Assembly (NCBI GenBank): GCA_964019415.1
Contig: OZ025880.1
Location: forward strand, 5,067,085-5,131,084
Direction of reading: 5' to 3'
DNA from: Ianthella basta
Lineage: Eukaryota; Porifera; Demospongiae; Verongiida; Ianthellidae
Length of the DNA stretch: 64,000 nucleotides
The first letter of the stretch is position 1; every line of letters begins with the position of its first letter. Made by a program: the position numbers and the translations under genes. Shown here piece by piece: positions 10,797 through 25,201 of the stretch. The notes under the pieces are model-generated. The model searched no databases and had not been told where the DNA came from. It saw only the letters and a list, made by a program, of their open reading frames with translations.

Positions 10797-13700
10797 ATGA
10801 TGTGGACTGGGGTGTCATGCCTCCTTCTTCTGGCTCTCTCTGGAGTTGTATTCACTCAATGTAAGTACACATATGGCCATGGGATGGGCCTAGTGTGATT
10901 AACAGTGGGAAGGGAAGTTGTCAGTTGCCTTCCCTCTGAATTTGAACAAGTCCAAAATTAAGTAACATAGGAAATGGTGATTGCTTGACACACTGTTGCA
11001 AAAATGCTAATAGTAGCTAATCATTCATCACAGTTTGGTCAGATGTGGGACAGTGGTTTTCAGCAAATATGATGTATAATATATACCTATCAACTTCTGA
11101 ATCAATCTTTCTTCAATCTCTTCAGTCTCTTCAATCTTTGAAATGTATTCTATGTCAGCAGTGAAAGAACTATTTTCTTGTGTTCTCATTCTCTCAGAAT
11201 TGGGTAGTTTGATCAGAAGTAGACTAGAACCTTCAGCAACTTCACATACAGATATGGACGACTATATGTAACTCTTCCAATTAAGTTAGTACATATATCT
11301 TCTGTTAGAGGTATCCTTAATGAATACAAATCAGAAATGGGGTGTCGACAATATGGGAAGCAAAATTGGGACAAATGCAGTTGGCTAGTGCTGTTTCTCT
11401 GAAAATATTAAGTCATCAACTTTGAACAAAGATCACCATGTAGCTCCATTGCAGCCTACCTGGCATGCTGACAACAAGGTGATTGCATTTGTATTCAGCA
11501 TAATACAATATTGTGATTAGATATGGGACGGTTATGTGATTTAAACTGAGGCAGCGAGTCTAAGTAGTAGTAATCCCTTTTGTGATCTTAAGCCTATCAC
11601 ATACTCAGATGAATGGTGCCAAGTAATTACATATACTATGATCACTTTAGTGAAGCCCTTTTGCACTAACTTGCTGCTGCAATCAAAGTCCTACAATATC
11701 CCATACATGAGAGCTCCATATGGTGAGGAACCTAGGGGAGGATGTCATAAACACCTTTCTTCGGACATGTCACAGACGTTGTGGTTACCACATGACTACT
11801 CTTCCACTTGTCTGTACTTCCTCCTCACGTCTGGTGTGAATTAAAGAAGAGACGCATGCACACATCATATTTCCCTGGTGAGAGCTGCTGTGCTCCTCTG
11901 TTACTCTCTGATATAGGGCCACTACCTGTCAGAAATATTCAGACATTCAATGTGGGCAAGCGCAGTGTCTCCTACACCTTTGCTGCATCACCCACTTCTG
12001 GAGTCACTTACAAAGCCACCTTTACACCTCTGACAGCTGGCATATGCACACCACAGACTGAGACATTTAACAGTGCAGCCTTACGCACCACATCTGGGCT
12101 CACCCCTGATGTGACATACAGGCTACAGGTGTTTGCAGTACTGAATGGTGTGGAGAGTGCAGCCATCAGCCATGGCTTCACCACACTACCTGATGGTAAG
12201 ATCACTGTCTACTTTACAATATGGTATGGCATCTTAGCAAATTGTCTCTTATATAGCAAAGTGCCTTTATCCACATAGTGCGTAGAAAATTATTACGGTA
12301 CCCTACCAATTAATGTCTCTTCTTCTATTGCAGTTCCCACTGGACCACCACAGGGTCTTTGTGTTGCAGACCGCACTACCACCTCCATCACTCTCACCTG
12401 GAGTGACCCTGCACCAGATAGGATCAATGACAGAGATGGAGCCACTGGGTTTGAAGTGAGGAGGGATGGACAGCGAGTGACCACAGTCACAGACAGGACC
12501 TACACCTTCACTGGGCTCAGACCAACAACAAGTTATGACTTTGAAGTCCTGGCCATAAATGAACAAGGCATTGCTCCTGACAACCATGCTGCTGAACTGA
12601 CAACCTCCACTGCATCTGGAGGTATATATATGCAGCTACGTACAGGCATCAGTTGTTTAGTCTGTATCCATTTGGGTACACTCCAGGTATATGCCATGTA
12701 TATGCATGCATTACCTCCGTGCATTATTCCTGCTGTATCCATTGCAGTCCCCAACCCCCCAATTCTGCAAGTGGTCCTTCCCAGGTTCTCTAGCACCTTC
12801 CTGGTGTGGAGGAACCCAGAGCCCTTTGTTGGTTATATTGTTGGTGTAGAGATCCGCTACCTGATTGACTGCGTCCCACAGGACATCCCAGACCAGGGTG
12901 GAGGTGTGAATCAATACTCTGTCTCTGGCATCAAGGGCAGTGAGGGAAAGACACACAGCATCAGCCTGAGAGCTAGGACCTCAGCAGGATGGGGCAGCTA
13001 CAGCACACCAGTGGAGTTTGTCTTCAGACCCATTGGTGAGGCAGCTGAATGAGGCTAATTTTTCTGTCCAATGCACTTAATCTTATTTCCAGCATGGCAC
13101 TCCATGCTGGAAATACTCCACTGGCTATCAATTTGCGGAAAGCAAGCTTGGTGCATGATGACTCGTTCTTGTTTTGCTGACATTTTCTAGCAGCAAGTAT
13201 TAATAATATTCTCGCAGTCTGAGAGGTTGGCCTGGGTATGAGAGGAAGTGAATGGTCAGCTGTGTGGTCAGATGTTGGCACGGTGCTTTGGGAGTTTGGT
13301 TATTTACCTTTGATTAGATGACTGTCAGGGATGCATGCAGCAATGGTTGCCATTCGTTAGGTTTGAGTGAAAACTCCTCATGCCAATCCCCTTGAATCTG
13401 ATGATGGCCCTTTGTTTAGCATACTGGTTTGTTGTAACACTATATATATCAATACTTCCTAGCAAAGTTATCTCCAACAAATTAAGTGTGATACTTCAAC
13501 TGTTTGGCTGTGCAATTTATTATATGCACTTTCCTTGTGCATCACAGCATAACTGAGCTATGACCTCCACTGCCATATCCTAAATTTATGCAGTTTCATT
13601 GCCATGCTTGTTCTATATATGTAGTGGAATTAATAGTGAGTGCTGTGAGCTGCAACACACTGATGGTCAGCTACATTGTCAATCCTCTTCCTGGTGGTGG

Positions 13701-16700
13701 TAATGAGGCCACTCTAAGGTCATTGGAGGTATCATACCGACCCATTCTGTGGTCAGGTAGTACAGGGACCAGGAGTGTTGCACTGAATGGCAATGCCATT
13801 GAGGGTGTATTGTGTCTCTCAGGCCTCCCTACCAATACACCCTACCGCGTCACCTACAGTGTAGAAGTGAACACTGGATTCTCAAATGTGCTGCCATCTG
13901 ATTTATCGGCACCTGTAGAGCTGTTCACAGGCAGAACCTGTAACCAGCGACAGTGCAATGAGATAGGCAGTACCAGAACAGCCACATCACAGCCCCCTGC
14001 AGCTTCTTGTCCTATCATGCCTTCTACAACAATGATTTCAAGCCAACCATCAACAACTTCAAGTATGGGTGACTGCAAACTATCTACAACTTCAAGTCCA
14101 AAGGAGACGTCTTCGACTTCAACAGGGGCATCTCCCGCTTCAAAAGGTGAGTGCAGCATAAAGTGTCTGCATTGCCAGACCACATTCTGGGGGGAAGCTG
14201 TCTGACCAGGTGAGACTAAGCGTTACACTGCACACGCTACACAAGCACTGTAGAACAGCTTGTATATATTTCTCCCATGTACATACGTATAACTATGTGG
14301 AGCCCACAATTGAATCAGGAGTATATATAAAGCATCCAATGTGGCATATGTATCAATACATGTAGTATCTTAGTGACCCACTTCTGATGACTGCATCCAT
14401 AATGAAGTATGAAGCTTGCTGTAGCAACAAACCACACTTGCAAGATGGCTAGCAAATGGGCTAGTGCACCCTTGATCCTTCATTAATAAAGTCATCAAGA
14501 GATTGTTAGGTCTTTAATGACAGCTATGATATGGTGGCACTAAGAAGCTAAGCTAAAGTTTATGAAGACAAACCAGGGACAGTTGATTTATGGAAAATGT
14601 GGGATGTAACAGGATGATTTTCTAAAACAAGATGATCAGAAGCATTGCTTATTGGCTAGCAACTGTGATCAGGAAAAGGAGAGGTGCAGGTACAACTTGG
14701 TGCATGTTATTCAATAGTAGCAAAGTATATACGGAAACACCAATATGTCTTAATGTCGTATACTACGGTATACTGCAGGTTCGAAATGGGCTCCCCAGGA
14801 GCAACTCAATGAACAACGGATACAACACTGCAGCCGAAACTCAATCAGACAAGAACTAACACTAGAACAACTGACCACTTACACAACTAACTGAAACTAG
14901 GGAAAACCGGTTCTAAAGACAGTACACAAAAGCAACCACGCATGCGTAAACACATTCATTAAGTACAATAAGATAAGTATGCAATACACGACACTTAATT
15001 ATGAGCGCAGAGCTATTTGATGCAGAAAGAAAACTACAACAATGCCTTAGCTTCCTAGAATTATGGTACCAGTCAGCCATGCACCGCTACTGCCTCATGT
15101 GAAGAGTTAAGTTTGTCCATTGCAAAATGCTTGAATGACCTATTGGTACGTACCTGTTGGTATGAACATTATTCTGTTGCTATTCTAAGGTTTTCCTTTT
15201 TTGATATTCATTTGCTCATTATGAAACCTGAATTATATTAACTAATTGATGCTGTAACCATTAAAGCCACAGAATTTCCCAACACACGTGAGCTCCAGTG
15301 TCCCAAAATAATGTGTCAATAATTTAACACTGAACTACATATGTTAGAAGGCTCTCTGTAGTGGATGTCCTTCCCCTCTCCTTCTCCTTCCGGTCCCCTG
15401 CCCCAAATTGAAACCTGCATACATTCTAAGCATGGGATAGTATAGTATGCCACTACTGTAGAATGCATTTGGATTCACATGCACCCATCGGCTACTTACA
15501 ATACAGTGGTATGTAATTATCTATCTCTCTCCTCAGTGCTTCAACCTGCCAGCAATCTCCAGACATTCAATGAGGGCAAGCGCAGTGTCTCCTACACCTT
15601 TGCTGCATCACCCACTTCTGGAGTCACTTACAAAGTGACCTATACACCCCTGATAGCTGGCATACCCACACCACAGACTGAGAGATTTAACAGTGCATGC
15701 TTACGCACCACATCTGGGCTCACCCCTGATGTGACATACAGGCTACAGGTGTTTACAGTAAAGAATGGTATGGAGAGTGCAGCCATCAGCCGTGACTTCA
15801 TCACACTACCTGATGGTAAGATTATAGCTTGTGTTGTAGCATATATTATAATGTACACTTCAGAACGCTGCCGGATGGTACAGTTGCTACAAATTGACTG
15901 CTACATTTAAAATTATGTGCATATTTGTGTACTGCAATTAAGTTAATTGTATGGGAGTAAAGACTTAATTCACTTTTGAAGTCAAAAGTGTGCCAACACC
16001 CCTACTATTCTACTATGCTTGTTGCATGTAGAAGTAAGAACCAGACCATTTCATCACTCCTTTCTTTCTTCTTTTTCTCATCCACACAAATATAAGTTCC
16101 CACTGGCCCACCACAAAACCTAGCTGTTGCATACCACACTACCACCTCCATCACTCTCACCTGGAGTGACCCCACACCAGATAGAATCAATGACAGAGAT
16201 GGAGCCACTGGGTTTGAAGTGAGGAGGAATGGACAGCGAGTGACCACAGTCACAGACAAGACATACACCTTCACTGGACTCACTGCAGCAACAAGTTATG
16301 ACTTTGAAGTCCTGGCCATAAATGATCAAGGCACTGCTCCTGACAACCATGCTGCTGAACTGGCAACCTCGACTGCATCTGGAGGTATGCAGATACTAGT
16401 ACTAATAATATATACCAAATTGAATTACAGACTGTTTGTAATTATTAGTGTATATAAATTTCTTAAATTTCTAGGTAAGTAAATCAAGTAAATTTCTTAA
16501 ATAGGAATTTAGAAATTGCCAGCAGAAAAGGCATAGAAACAAGCAACAGTAACTCAACACCATTATGAACCCCATTTTTGTGAAGTTCACTCTGCATCCC
16601 TAATTTCCTTGTAGCTACATGGGACTAGCTAGACATTTGGGACCATTAGCTAGCTGTACACTGAAATTAGGAATGCAGAGTGAACCTCACGGCAATGTGG

Positions 16701-18541
16701 TTCATCATGGTGTTGAGTTACTGTTGCTTGTTTCTATGCTTTTTCTGCTGGCCATTCCTAAATGCTTTAATTCAAAAGTAATTTTAATACACTAGTTTGT
16801 ACTGCTTTTGCATAACCAAAGACTATGGCTACATCAGATTACTACCAGCACTGACTAATACCCCTCCTTAAAGTAGATGAAGATTGTTATAGAACATCGA
16901 GCACAGTTATGCCACTCTAGATAAACCTGCTGCCACGTTACTATACGGTACGCCTGCACACGTGACAAAATGGCGGCATTTGGGTATCTTAATACAAGGT
17001 GAAGACAAACTTCCTACTCGTTCCAGCACTGTATTTTATTAGGTTGCAACTGGCACTCAGATTCTAGTCCTTCACATATACATGTTAGTACTCTTAGAAA
17101 ATGGGGTCAATAGGTGCCCTGTGTCGTGCGCTAGGATCACGCAAAAATTTGGTGGGAAGGAGAATAAGAAGAAGAAGAAGAATATGAAAAGAACAAATGG
17201 GGTACTAGCAGCCTATGACGCATTTCTCTTGCGTGTACTCCAGGTTGTCTTTGGGTGCACTGCCGACTTCACTGCATTCACATCAGATGTCACATTCGTG
17301 ACGTCTGATTAAACATGTAGGTGAAGAGATCTGAGTAATCATCTGCTGTATGTATCTTTTGCAGTTCCCAGCCCCCCAACCATGCGAGTGATCCTCCCCA
17401 GATTCTCTACCACCTACCTGGTGTGGAGGGACCCAGAGCCCTTTGTCGGTGACATCATTGGGGTTCAAATCTATTACCTAATTGATTGTCTCCCAATAAA
17501 CATCCCACAGCTGGGTAGTGGTATCCATCAATTCTCTGTCTCTGGCGTCAAGGGCAGTGAGGGAAAGACACACAGCATCAGCCTGAGAGCTAGGACCACA
17601 GCAGGATGGGGCAACTACAGCACACCAGTGGAGTTCATCTTTAGACCTATCGGTGAGGCAGCAACCAGGCAGGATTCAGTGCACCGGGGGGAGAGGGGTG
17701 GGGGTGGGGGGGGCTGCTTCTGCTCACAATTACTGCCATTTGTCGTTAAAACATAGGAGCCTTAGAGGCCCTTAAATGTGCAATTCTTCCTGGTGGACAT
17801 GACTCCCATTCCCTGTTGAAGACATGTATTCTTGGGCACTACACATAGCAAACATTTACATGCAAGACACAGCACTGCATGCATATGCATACATTCTAGC
17901 GCCAGACTAGAAAAGCAGAGCATAATAGAGTGATACAATATACTGTCTATGTTGTACATGTGACTTGTGAATTGACATTTTATGTTTAGCAATTCTCAGC
18001 TATATAGGCCCTACACTGATGCTGTTATGCTGTACTGTCAATATTGTGTACATATTCTTGTTTGCCCTGTGCAGTAGAGATTACACTGAATGCACTAGGC
18101 TGCACCACAATGATGTTCAGCTACACTCTCAACCCTCATCCTGTTTCTGGTAATGAGGCTATTCTAACCTCTTTTGAGGTATATTACCAGCCAATCCTGG
18201 GAGAAGATAAAATAGAGACCAGAAGTGTTATGCTGAATGGCAGTGCCATTGAGGGAGTCATGTGTCTCTCAGGCCTCACTCCTGACACACAATACCGCAT
18301 CAACTACAATGTGAAGGTTGATGTTGGCTTCCCCACTGTGCTGCCGTCAGATCTGTCAGAACCTGTAGAGCTGTTTACTTACAGGAGCTGTAAACAGCAG
18401 CAGCAGTGCACTGAGGCAAGCAGGACCAGAATAGTGCCTCCACATGATAAGGAACCCACTACTACAGCAATGTGTACCAAGGAGGTCCTTGCTACCAATT
18501 GCATTAGTTCATGTGTTAGTAAGTGCATACACTTGATTTAG
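10797..18541 (+). CDS. Gene 2: secreted protein with two four-FN3 cassettes
   Basis: Exon 1 (10797-10860) encodes a signal peptide, MMWTGVSCLLLLALSGVVFT, ending in phase 1. Then A 11917-12195, B 12334-12621, C 12748-13035, D 13625-14146, A 15537-15815, B 16097-16384, C 17365-17652, D 18075-18541 and a TAG stop. Every junction is phase 1 and keeps the frame. The first D carries a Ser/Thr/Pro-rich linker that probably acts as an O-glycosylated spacer to the second cassette. The second D ends in the Cys-containing tail seen in gene 1. No transmembrane helix or clear GPI signal was seen, so it is predicted to be an eight-FN3 secreted adhesion or matrix protein. Partner unknown. Confidence 0.75.
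10861..11916 (+). other. Intron 1 of gene 2
   Basis: About 1 kb, closely similar to 20986-22120 downstream of the orphan first exon. No internal exon seen. Confidence 0.6.
11917..14146 (+). CDS. FN3 cassette 2 (A-B-C-D plus linker) of gene 2
   Basis: A starts PLPVRNIQTFNVGKRSVSYTF; B VPTGPPQGLCVADRTTTSI; C VPNPPILQVVLPRFSST; D VELIVSAVSCNTLMVSY. The D exon is longer than in cassette 1: after the FN3 fold it continues for about 70 codons rich in Ser, Thr and Pro (around 13960-14146) to a phase-1 donor. This linker form of D is shared with gene 5 and, shorter, with gene 4; the stop-ending form belongs to terminal cassettes. Confidence 0.85.
14147..15536 (+). other. Intron of gene 2 between cassettes 2 and 3
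   Basis: No exon, transposon ends or RNA gene recognised. Short ORFs, such as 14632-14859, lack domain or splice support. Confidence 0.45.
15537..18541 (+). CDS. FN3 cassette 3 (terminal A-B-C-D) of gene 2
   Basis: A 15537-15815 (VLQPASNLQTFNEGKRSVS), B 16097-16384 (VPTGPPQNLAVAYHTTTSI), C 17365-17652 (VPSPPTMRVILPRFSTTY) and D 18075-18541 (VEITLNALGCTTMMFSYTLN). D ends with SCVSKCIHLI and TAG. The B-C intron is enlarged by a ~0.8 kb mobile element. The C-D intron begins with a strong G-rich tract. Confidence 0.85.
16518..17310. mobile_element. Foldback-type non-autonomous element, copy 1
   Basis: A ~235-base palindromic head has arms 16518-16605 and 16668-16752, from GCCAGCAGAAAAGGCATAG to its reverse complement. 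It is followed by ~550 unique bases and ends near a small hairpin (TCAGATGTCAC ... GTGACGTCTGA, 17283-17309). The same structure occurs in inverted orientation at 25202-26030. It lies in an intron of gene 2 and encodes nothing recognisable. Transposon class not determined. Confidence 0.6.
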
Positions 18542-18928
18542 TACTGGGACAAGTGCAATCCATTAGTTAAAGAACATATGATGAAGACATGCATGGCCTT
18601 ATGTACATGTGTCTGTAGTCTTTGGAATGATGATGTTGTAGCTATTTCACATACACCATAAGCCTTCACATTGGATGATTCTGTTTGATATACAAGTGTG
18701 AAAAGATATAACCGACCTATTATACACAATATAATCAAGTGTGCATCAAAAGCAGCAATGGTGTATATCCACTGAATGAGCAATTTGATACAATTCTGCA
18801 TGTCTACCCTTTACATGAATTTGCCAACTTTAACGAAAGAATATTAAGTATCAGATTCAAAAGCATAAATTAATATAATTGCAGAGTAATTCATATACAT
18901 GCAAGTACACATTGTCCATGCATAAGCA
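18542..18928. other. 3' flank of gene 2
   Basis: Similar to the 3' flanks at 8347 and 9910 just after their stops, then unique. No gene seen. Confidence 0.45.
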
Positions 18929-18981
18929 TGCATACACACACAATCCTGCATATACACACACACACATATACGCTCATGCAT

Positions 18982-19037
<56 letters not shown>

Positions 19038-19073
19038 ATGCATATATACACACACACATATACGCTCATGCAT

Positions 19074-19145
<72 letters not shown>

Positions 19146-19204
19146 ATGCATATACACACACACACATATACGCTCATGCATACATACACACACACACACA
19201 CACA

Positions 19205-19248
<44 letters not shown>

Positions 19249-19250
19249 AG
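18929..19250. repeat. (CA)n microsatellite with higher-order repeat
   Basis: Long CA runs are interrupted three times by nearly the same ~45-base spacer (containing ATCATGCATATA and ATATACGCTCATGCATAC), so a larger CA-plus-spacer unit was itself duplicated. Long ORFs on both strands here are only repeat translation. Confidence 0.95.
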
Positions 19251-19409
19251 CTCATACACAAGTAGATTAATAATCAGGCACACATGCGCACTGCCTGTGG
19301 TACATGCATAGTGTACTGTACAATAAAATAGGTAAATAGTCAAATGTTCATGCAAATGTTCAGCATGATATTCAATTAATTATAAGTTGATCAGTAAACT
19401 TGTCTGAAA

Positions 19410-19745
19410 TTAGTAGAGGGCCACACGTGATTCGTTGGTGGCCAAGTCAGTGGAGATTGGGAATCGTGGGATGATATTCTGACTTGATCTTGATCCTCTG
19501 ATGCACAGTATGGATGATCGCAGGAGGGAGAATGACAGCTGGCATCGCAGCCATCCCATTGTTGAAGAAAAGGGTTGCTGTCTCTTCTCAGATAGCATCA
19601 TGGCCAGTCTGCTGTAGAAGATAGATGCAAGTCTTCCCATGCCACCCGTGGTACTGAAGACGAGGGGAGTGAATGAGCCATTTTCGACCTCTACTACTCT
19701 CTGCTCATAGGCTCTCTTCTTCTGTCGCTCATGGTGCTCACACAT
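19410..19745 (-). mobile_element. Retroelement-derived coding fragment, broken
   Basis: The minus strand encodes a block with ENGSFTPLVFSTTGGMGR, SRLAMMLSEKRQQPF and a WLRCQLSFSLLRSSI segment. This resembles a conserved C-terminal region of retroelement polyproteins common in invertebrate genomes. Only this short fragment is present, between two CA arrays. Family and age cannot be fixed by eye. Confidence 0.5.
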
Positions 19746-19755
19746 AAGCTCATAC

Positions 19756-20921
<1,166 letters not shown>

Positions 20922-20985
20922 ATGATGTGGACTGGGGTGTCATGCCTCCTTCTTCTGGCTCTCTCTGGAGTTGTATTCACTCAAG
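20922..20985 (+). pseudogene. Orphan signal-peptide exon (type alpha)
   Basis: An intact first exon (two in-frame ATGs, then WTGVSCLLLLALSGVVFTQ) with a good GTAAGT donor in phase 1. The intron-1-like sequence that follows stops matching gene 2 near 22120, and no FN3 exon comes before the next duplicated first exon. It is probably a truncated duplicate of a gene start. It could be an alternative first exon of gene 3, since the phase is compatible with FN3 exons. Confidence 0.55.
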
Positions 20986-23080
20986 GTAAGTACACATATG
21001 GCCATGGGATGGGCCTAGTGTGATTAACATTGGGAAGGGAAGTTGTCATTTGCTTTCCCTCTGAATCTCAACAAGTCTGAAATTAAGTAACATGTGAAAT
21101 GATGATCGCTTGACACAATTACAAAAATGCTAATAGTAGCTATTAATCATTCATCACAGTTTGGTCAGATATGGGACAGTGGTTTTCAGCAACATTTAAT
21201 GTAATTTTTAATATAATATATAGCCTATCAAACTTCTAACAAATCTTTGAAATGTATTTTATGTTAGCAATGAACAAACTATTTTCTTATGTTCTCATTC
21301 TCTCAGAATTGGGTAGTTTGATCAGAAGTAGACTAGGTCCTTCAGCAACTTCACATACATGCAGATGGATGACTGTATGTAACTATTCCATATTACATAT
21401 ATATCTCTTCTCTTTGATGTATTCAAAATGAATACAAAACAGAAAAGGGACAACATTGTAATTGGTATTAAAATTTAAACAAATGCAGCTGTCTGTTTCT
21501 CTGCAAATATTAGGCCATCAACTTTGAACAAATGTCGCCATGTGCAGCCTACCTGGCATGCTGACAACAAAGTGATCGCATTTGTATTCAGTAGTGAATT
21601 GATGATTTATCTGAGTGCCCCAAATGTGATGAGAAATGGGATGGCTATGCAATTTAAACTGAGGCAGCGAGTCTGGTGCCTTCAGTTTCAGACAAAGATT
21701 AACCAATTATATTATGAACTCTCACAGCCGTTAGCTGTAAACTGGTACAAGATGGTATGACCATTGTATGATAAAGAAAGAAGTATGCATTTGCATATAG
21801 CTGTCCCTGCATGCTGTCCATGTAAAGAGTAGGGATACAGGTGTACGTGTGACAGATGCTGTCTGCGGTATATCACTGGCATCAGCGGTAGATATACATA
21901 TTAATAACAGTAATAGCAGTATTAGTAATCCCTCTGTAATCTTAAGCCAATTACATACTTGAATACATGGTGCCAAGTAATTACATACTGTATACTGTGA
22001 TCACTTTAGTGAGGCCTTTTTGCTCTATATATCTTGTTGCTACAATACTCCATACATGCGAGCTCCATATAGTGGCATCCTTATGTGCACCCTACAGATT
22101 GTGTAACTTTCTTCAATAACAGGCTATATACGCTGCAGCATTGTTGCCAGGAGCAATGCTCTGCGCATTATTAATAAAGACAGGCACCCCTTTAACCATA
22201 AAAAGCTTAAGTCATGCATTCATCTACCCCACAACTATATATTTGCCATCAATAAGATACCTTCACTATCCAAAATCATTGAACGGAAGTTGTTGTCACA
22301 AGTTACAGACATTTACACCCAATCCTGGGCTCTCATTAGTGAAATAAGATAAAATTACAAAACCCTACAAAATGACTTGTAATAACGATAGGAAATGATG
22401 ACAGGTGTTGAGGTAGCTGAACCTTATGTAATGGGATGTGATGCTAATACTAGAATAAAGTGATAATTATGCATGCCTCATGTACCTGGCCAATTACTAT
22501 AATTTTAAAAAGAACACATTGTTTGTGCTGTCTATTAGGAAGTGCATGTTACACCACAGTCTAATCATGGCTGAGATCAGTGGATCATGGGATCATACAC
22601 TGATGGCACTGGTAGGGGGCCTAGGCCTGCATCATGGTTCATCCTTTGGCACTCCGTGACCTGCAATTGGTCCAGAGGTGCTATTTTATGTCTTACTCAT
22701 TAGCTAGGAGCATGTACAACTAATTAATGTGACAGGAGCTTATGGAAGAGTAGTCTGGCATTCTAGACCATCCACACAAATGCCTAGGCCTCTGGGCACT
22801 TACAGGACAGTCTAGTAAGTTGGACTAATGGAAGAGTAGATTATGATGCTGTTCGCGTAATACATTATAATTTTGAAATACATGCTTACGTACATGTGCA
22901 GCTTATACTTGATGTTGAGTGCATGTGCTTCGATCTGTCTTCAATGGCTCCAAAGACGCACCCATTGTTGAGCTTCTTTCATGTTTTCTGCCATCAACTA
23001 GCACAGATACTCTAGGAAGGTATACTTGCACATTCAAAACTATGGTGGCCCCAATGCAACTTACATTTTAGCTATAGTGG
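20986..23080. other. Duplicated intron-1 sequence and spacer
   Basis: 20986-22120 matches intron 1 of gene 2. From 22120 to 23080 no gene or element was recognised. Confidence 0.5.
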
Positions 23081-24700
23081 TGATGTAACAGTGTAAACTT
23101 GTGTATATGGTGTTGATACTTGTATAGCTAGCTATGTGTGTGGCAATCTCTGTATATGTTAGGCCTGCGTAGATAGCCAGACATGTTGTCTCACCTGCCA
23201 ACAAAGTGCCTACCCCCCTCTCCCCCCTTGGCTGATTAACTTAATTTTGTAAACTGTCTATTATATTACTATGCACCAGAAGCCGTTTACAAACCCAATT
23301 AGTTGCACTTTGCTGGCAATTCCCAAAGCCATACAAGCATACTACAGCTTATTCTTCATGGAGCAGCCTGAATTATATAGGCAGCTGTCCTGGTGAAGTT
23401 AGTGATTGAGACTTGGGATAGCTGCCAAGCTGCCCAGATATATAGCCATAATTCATACTTGGCTATCGCGCCTCCTTCTTCTGGCTCTCTCTGGAGTTGC
23501 AGCCACACAAAGTAAGCACCAGCACTACCATAGGATAGGCTAGTGTGGTTAGTAGGAGGAAAGTGCTGCAAGTTGCCCTACCCTATAGTAGAGTTGCAAC
23601 GTTGTACAGTCATCCAATACCTATGTAAGTAACATGAACAGTGATATATATATACACACCGATAAGAAATTGTAAAGTACCCAGCAATGTATCAGAATTT
23701 GGTCAGATACAATGAGACACTGGTTCTCGGCAAATGTACTCCTCTACAAAACAGGCTATAAACTTTCAATGCTAATGATCACTTTGATAGCCACAATAAA
23801 TTAAAGCATCTAGATGTGTAGTAACCTGTGAATGATGTAACCTGTGTGTATGATCTAGGAATAGTAACTTACCTGTTGCTTATTGAGTGAGTCTTATTGA
23901 TTGTACCTTAAGTTAGACTCATGCGTGCGCACTTGCAAGCATACGCAGTTTTTGTTACCTCGTGTCTTTACATTGGTTGCCAGGTTTGGCTTGTTCTCTT
24001 GCATGGCTGGTTGTGTTGCTTAAATCATAGAATGTTGAATGCATGCAAAGTTATTGTATCGTGACTGTAGTCAATGCTACAGAATGTGAAATCAGAAATG
24101 GGACACTTGGGCAACAGAAGGTGGAACTAGCAGCTAGCTGTCAGTGCCAAGGATCAAATAGATTAGGTGTATAGGTATATCAAGAGGATAAAATACATAA
24201 TCCTTTCTCGATAGAGTACCAAATATGTATATGAGCTACCCATGGATGTATCCATGCCAAGGATCACATAGATTAGGGGTATAGGTGTATGTACAATGCC
24301 ATGTGTGATAGATGATTATGCAGCCTAATGATTGGCATCAGTATGTGTTCTGGTGTACACAGTAATCACTTTATGAGTTTAGAACCAATTATGCCTGCAC
24401 TGTGCCAATCACTTTTGTGAAGCCTGTTTGATGCTTGTTGTTGCTAACAAAGTCTAACAATTCCCACAGCAAGTTCTAGTGGGGAACCACGGGATGGATG
24501 GGCACTTGTAATATTGCTTTGCCCAAATAGAGAATACTAAGCATCCCTACTACTAATTAAGTTAGGCAAAGGTTACCATATGAATACTCCTATACCTGCA
24601 CATCATCCTAATGCCTATACATACCTGCTTGGTTTGCAGGAACTAAAGCAGAGATGCATACACTCATCTTGTACTCCTGGAGAGGCTATAGTGGTGTTGT
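23081..24700. repeat. Duplicated gene-start module (type beta), truncated copy
   Basis: Parallels 47640-49130 (the 5' end of gene 4) and in part 45430-46850. It contains a damaged first exon at about 23446-23510: HTWLSRLLLLALSGVAATQ with ATA in place of the start ATG, donor kept. Similarity ends near 24700, just before the position where gene 4 has its A-type FN3 exon. It is therefore a start without a gene. Confidence 0.65.
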
Positions 24701-25201
24701 TTATATGTCAAGATAAACTAATGGAAGCTGGTTATTGACAGAGCTGTTGAAGCTCACAGAGCTGCCGATGGTAAAGTCCAAGAAGCACGTTCATCAGAGA
24801 CTGCTAGCTAAGCTAGATGGATTGAGGCACAGTCTAGATGCACTGTATATGTATAAGCAAGAGCTAGCCTCGTGAATGCAATCATCGTTTGTTTGTTTAC
24901 ACTATACAAACTATTTAAGCATATTATATTAAAAGCAGTGTGATGGACTGGCCACCTGCAGGCTAACAGTATTCATAAGGTGCCGACCAATAATTTATTG
25001 CGTGGGTATATCCGGATCTAGGAGGAGAGTCTAGGGAGAAACTGCTGGAGACTGTCAGCTCACTGCATTTTTGTTTAGCTACAGCTCTTGGAAACAGGTG
25101 TGAGTGATACAGTGTAGATTACTTTATAATTAGTCATATAGGTTTGTCTGTGAGTCGAGAGCAACAGAAATGATACCTATAATACGTATCAGATTCTATG
25201 A
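24701..25201. other. Spacer, nothing recognised
   Basis: No coding, RNA or repeat structure could be supported. Confidence 0.4.
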
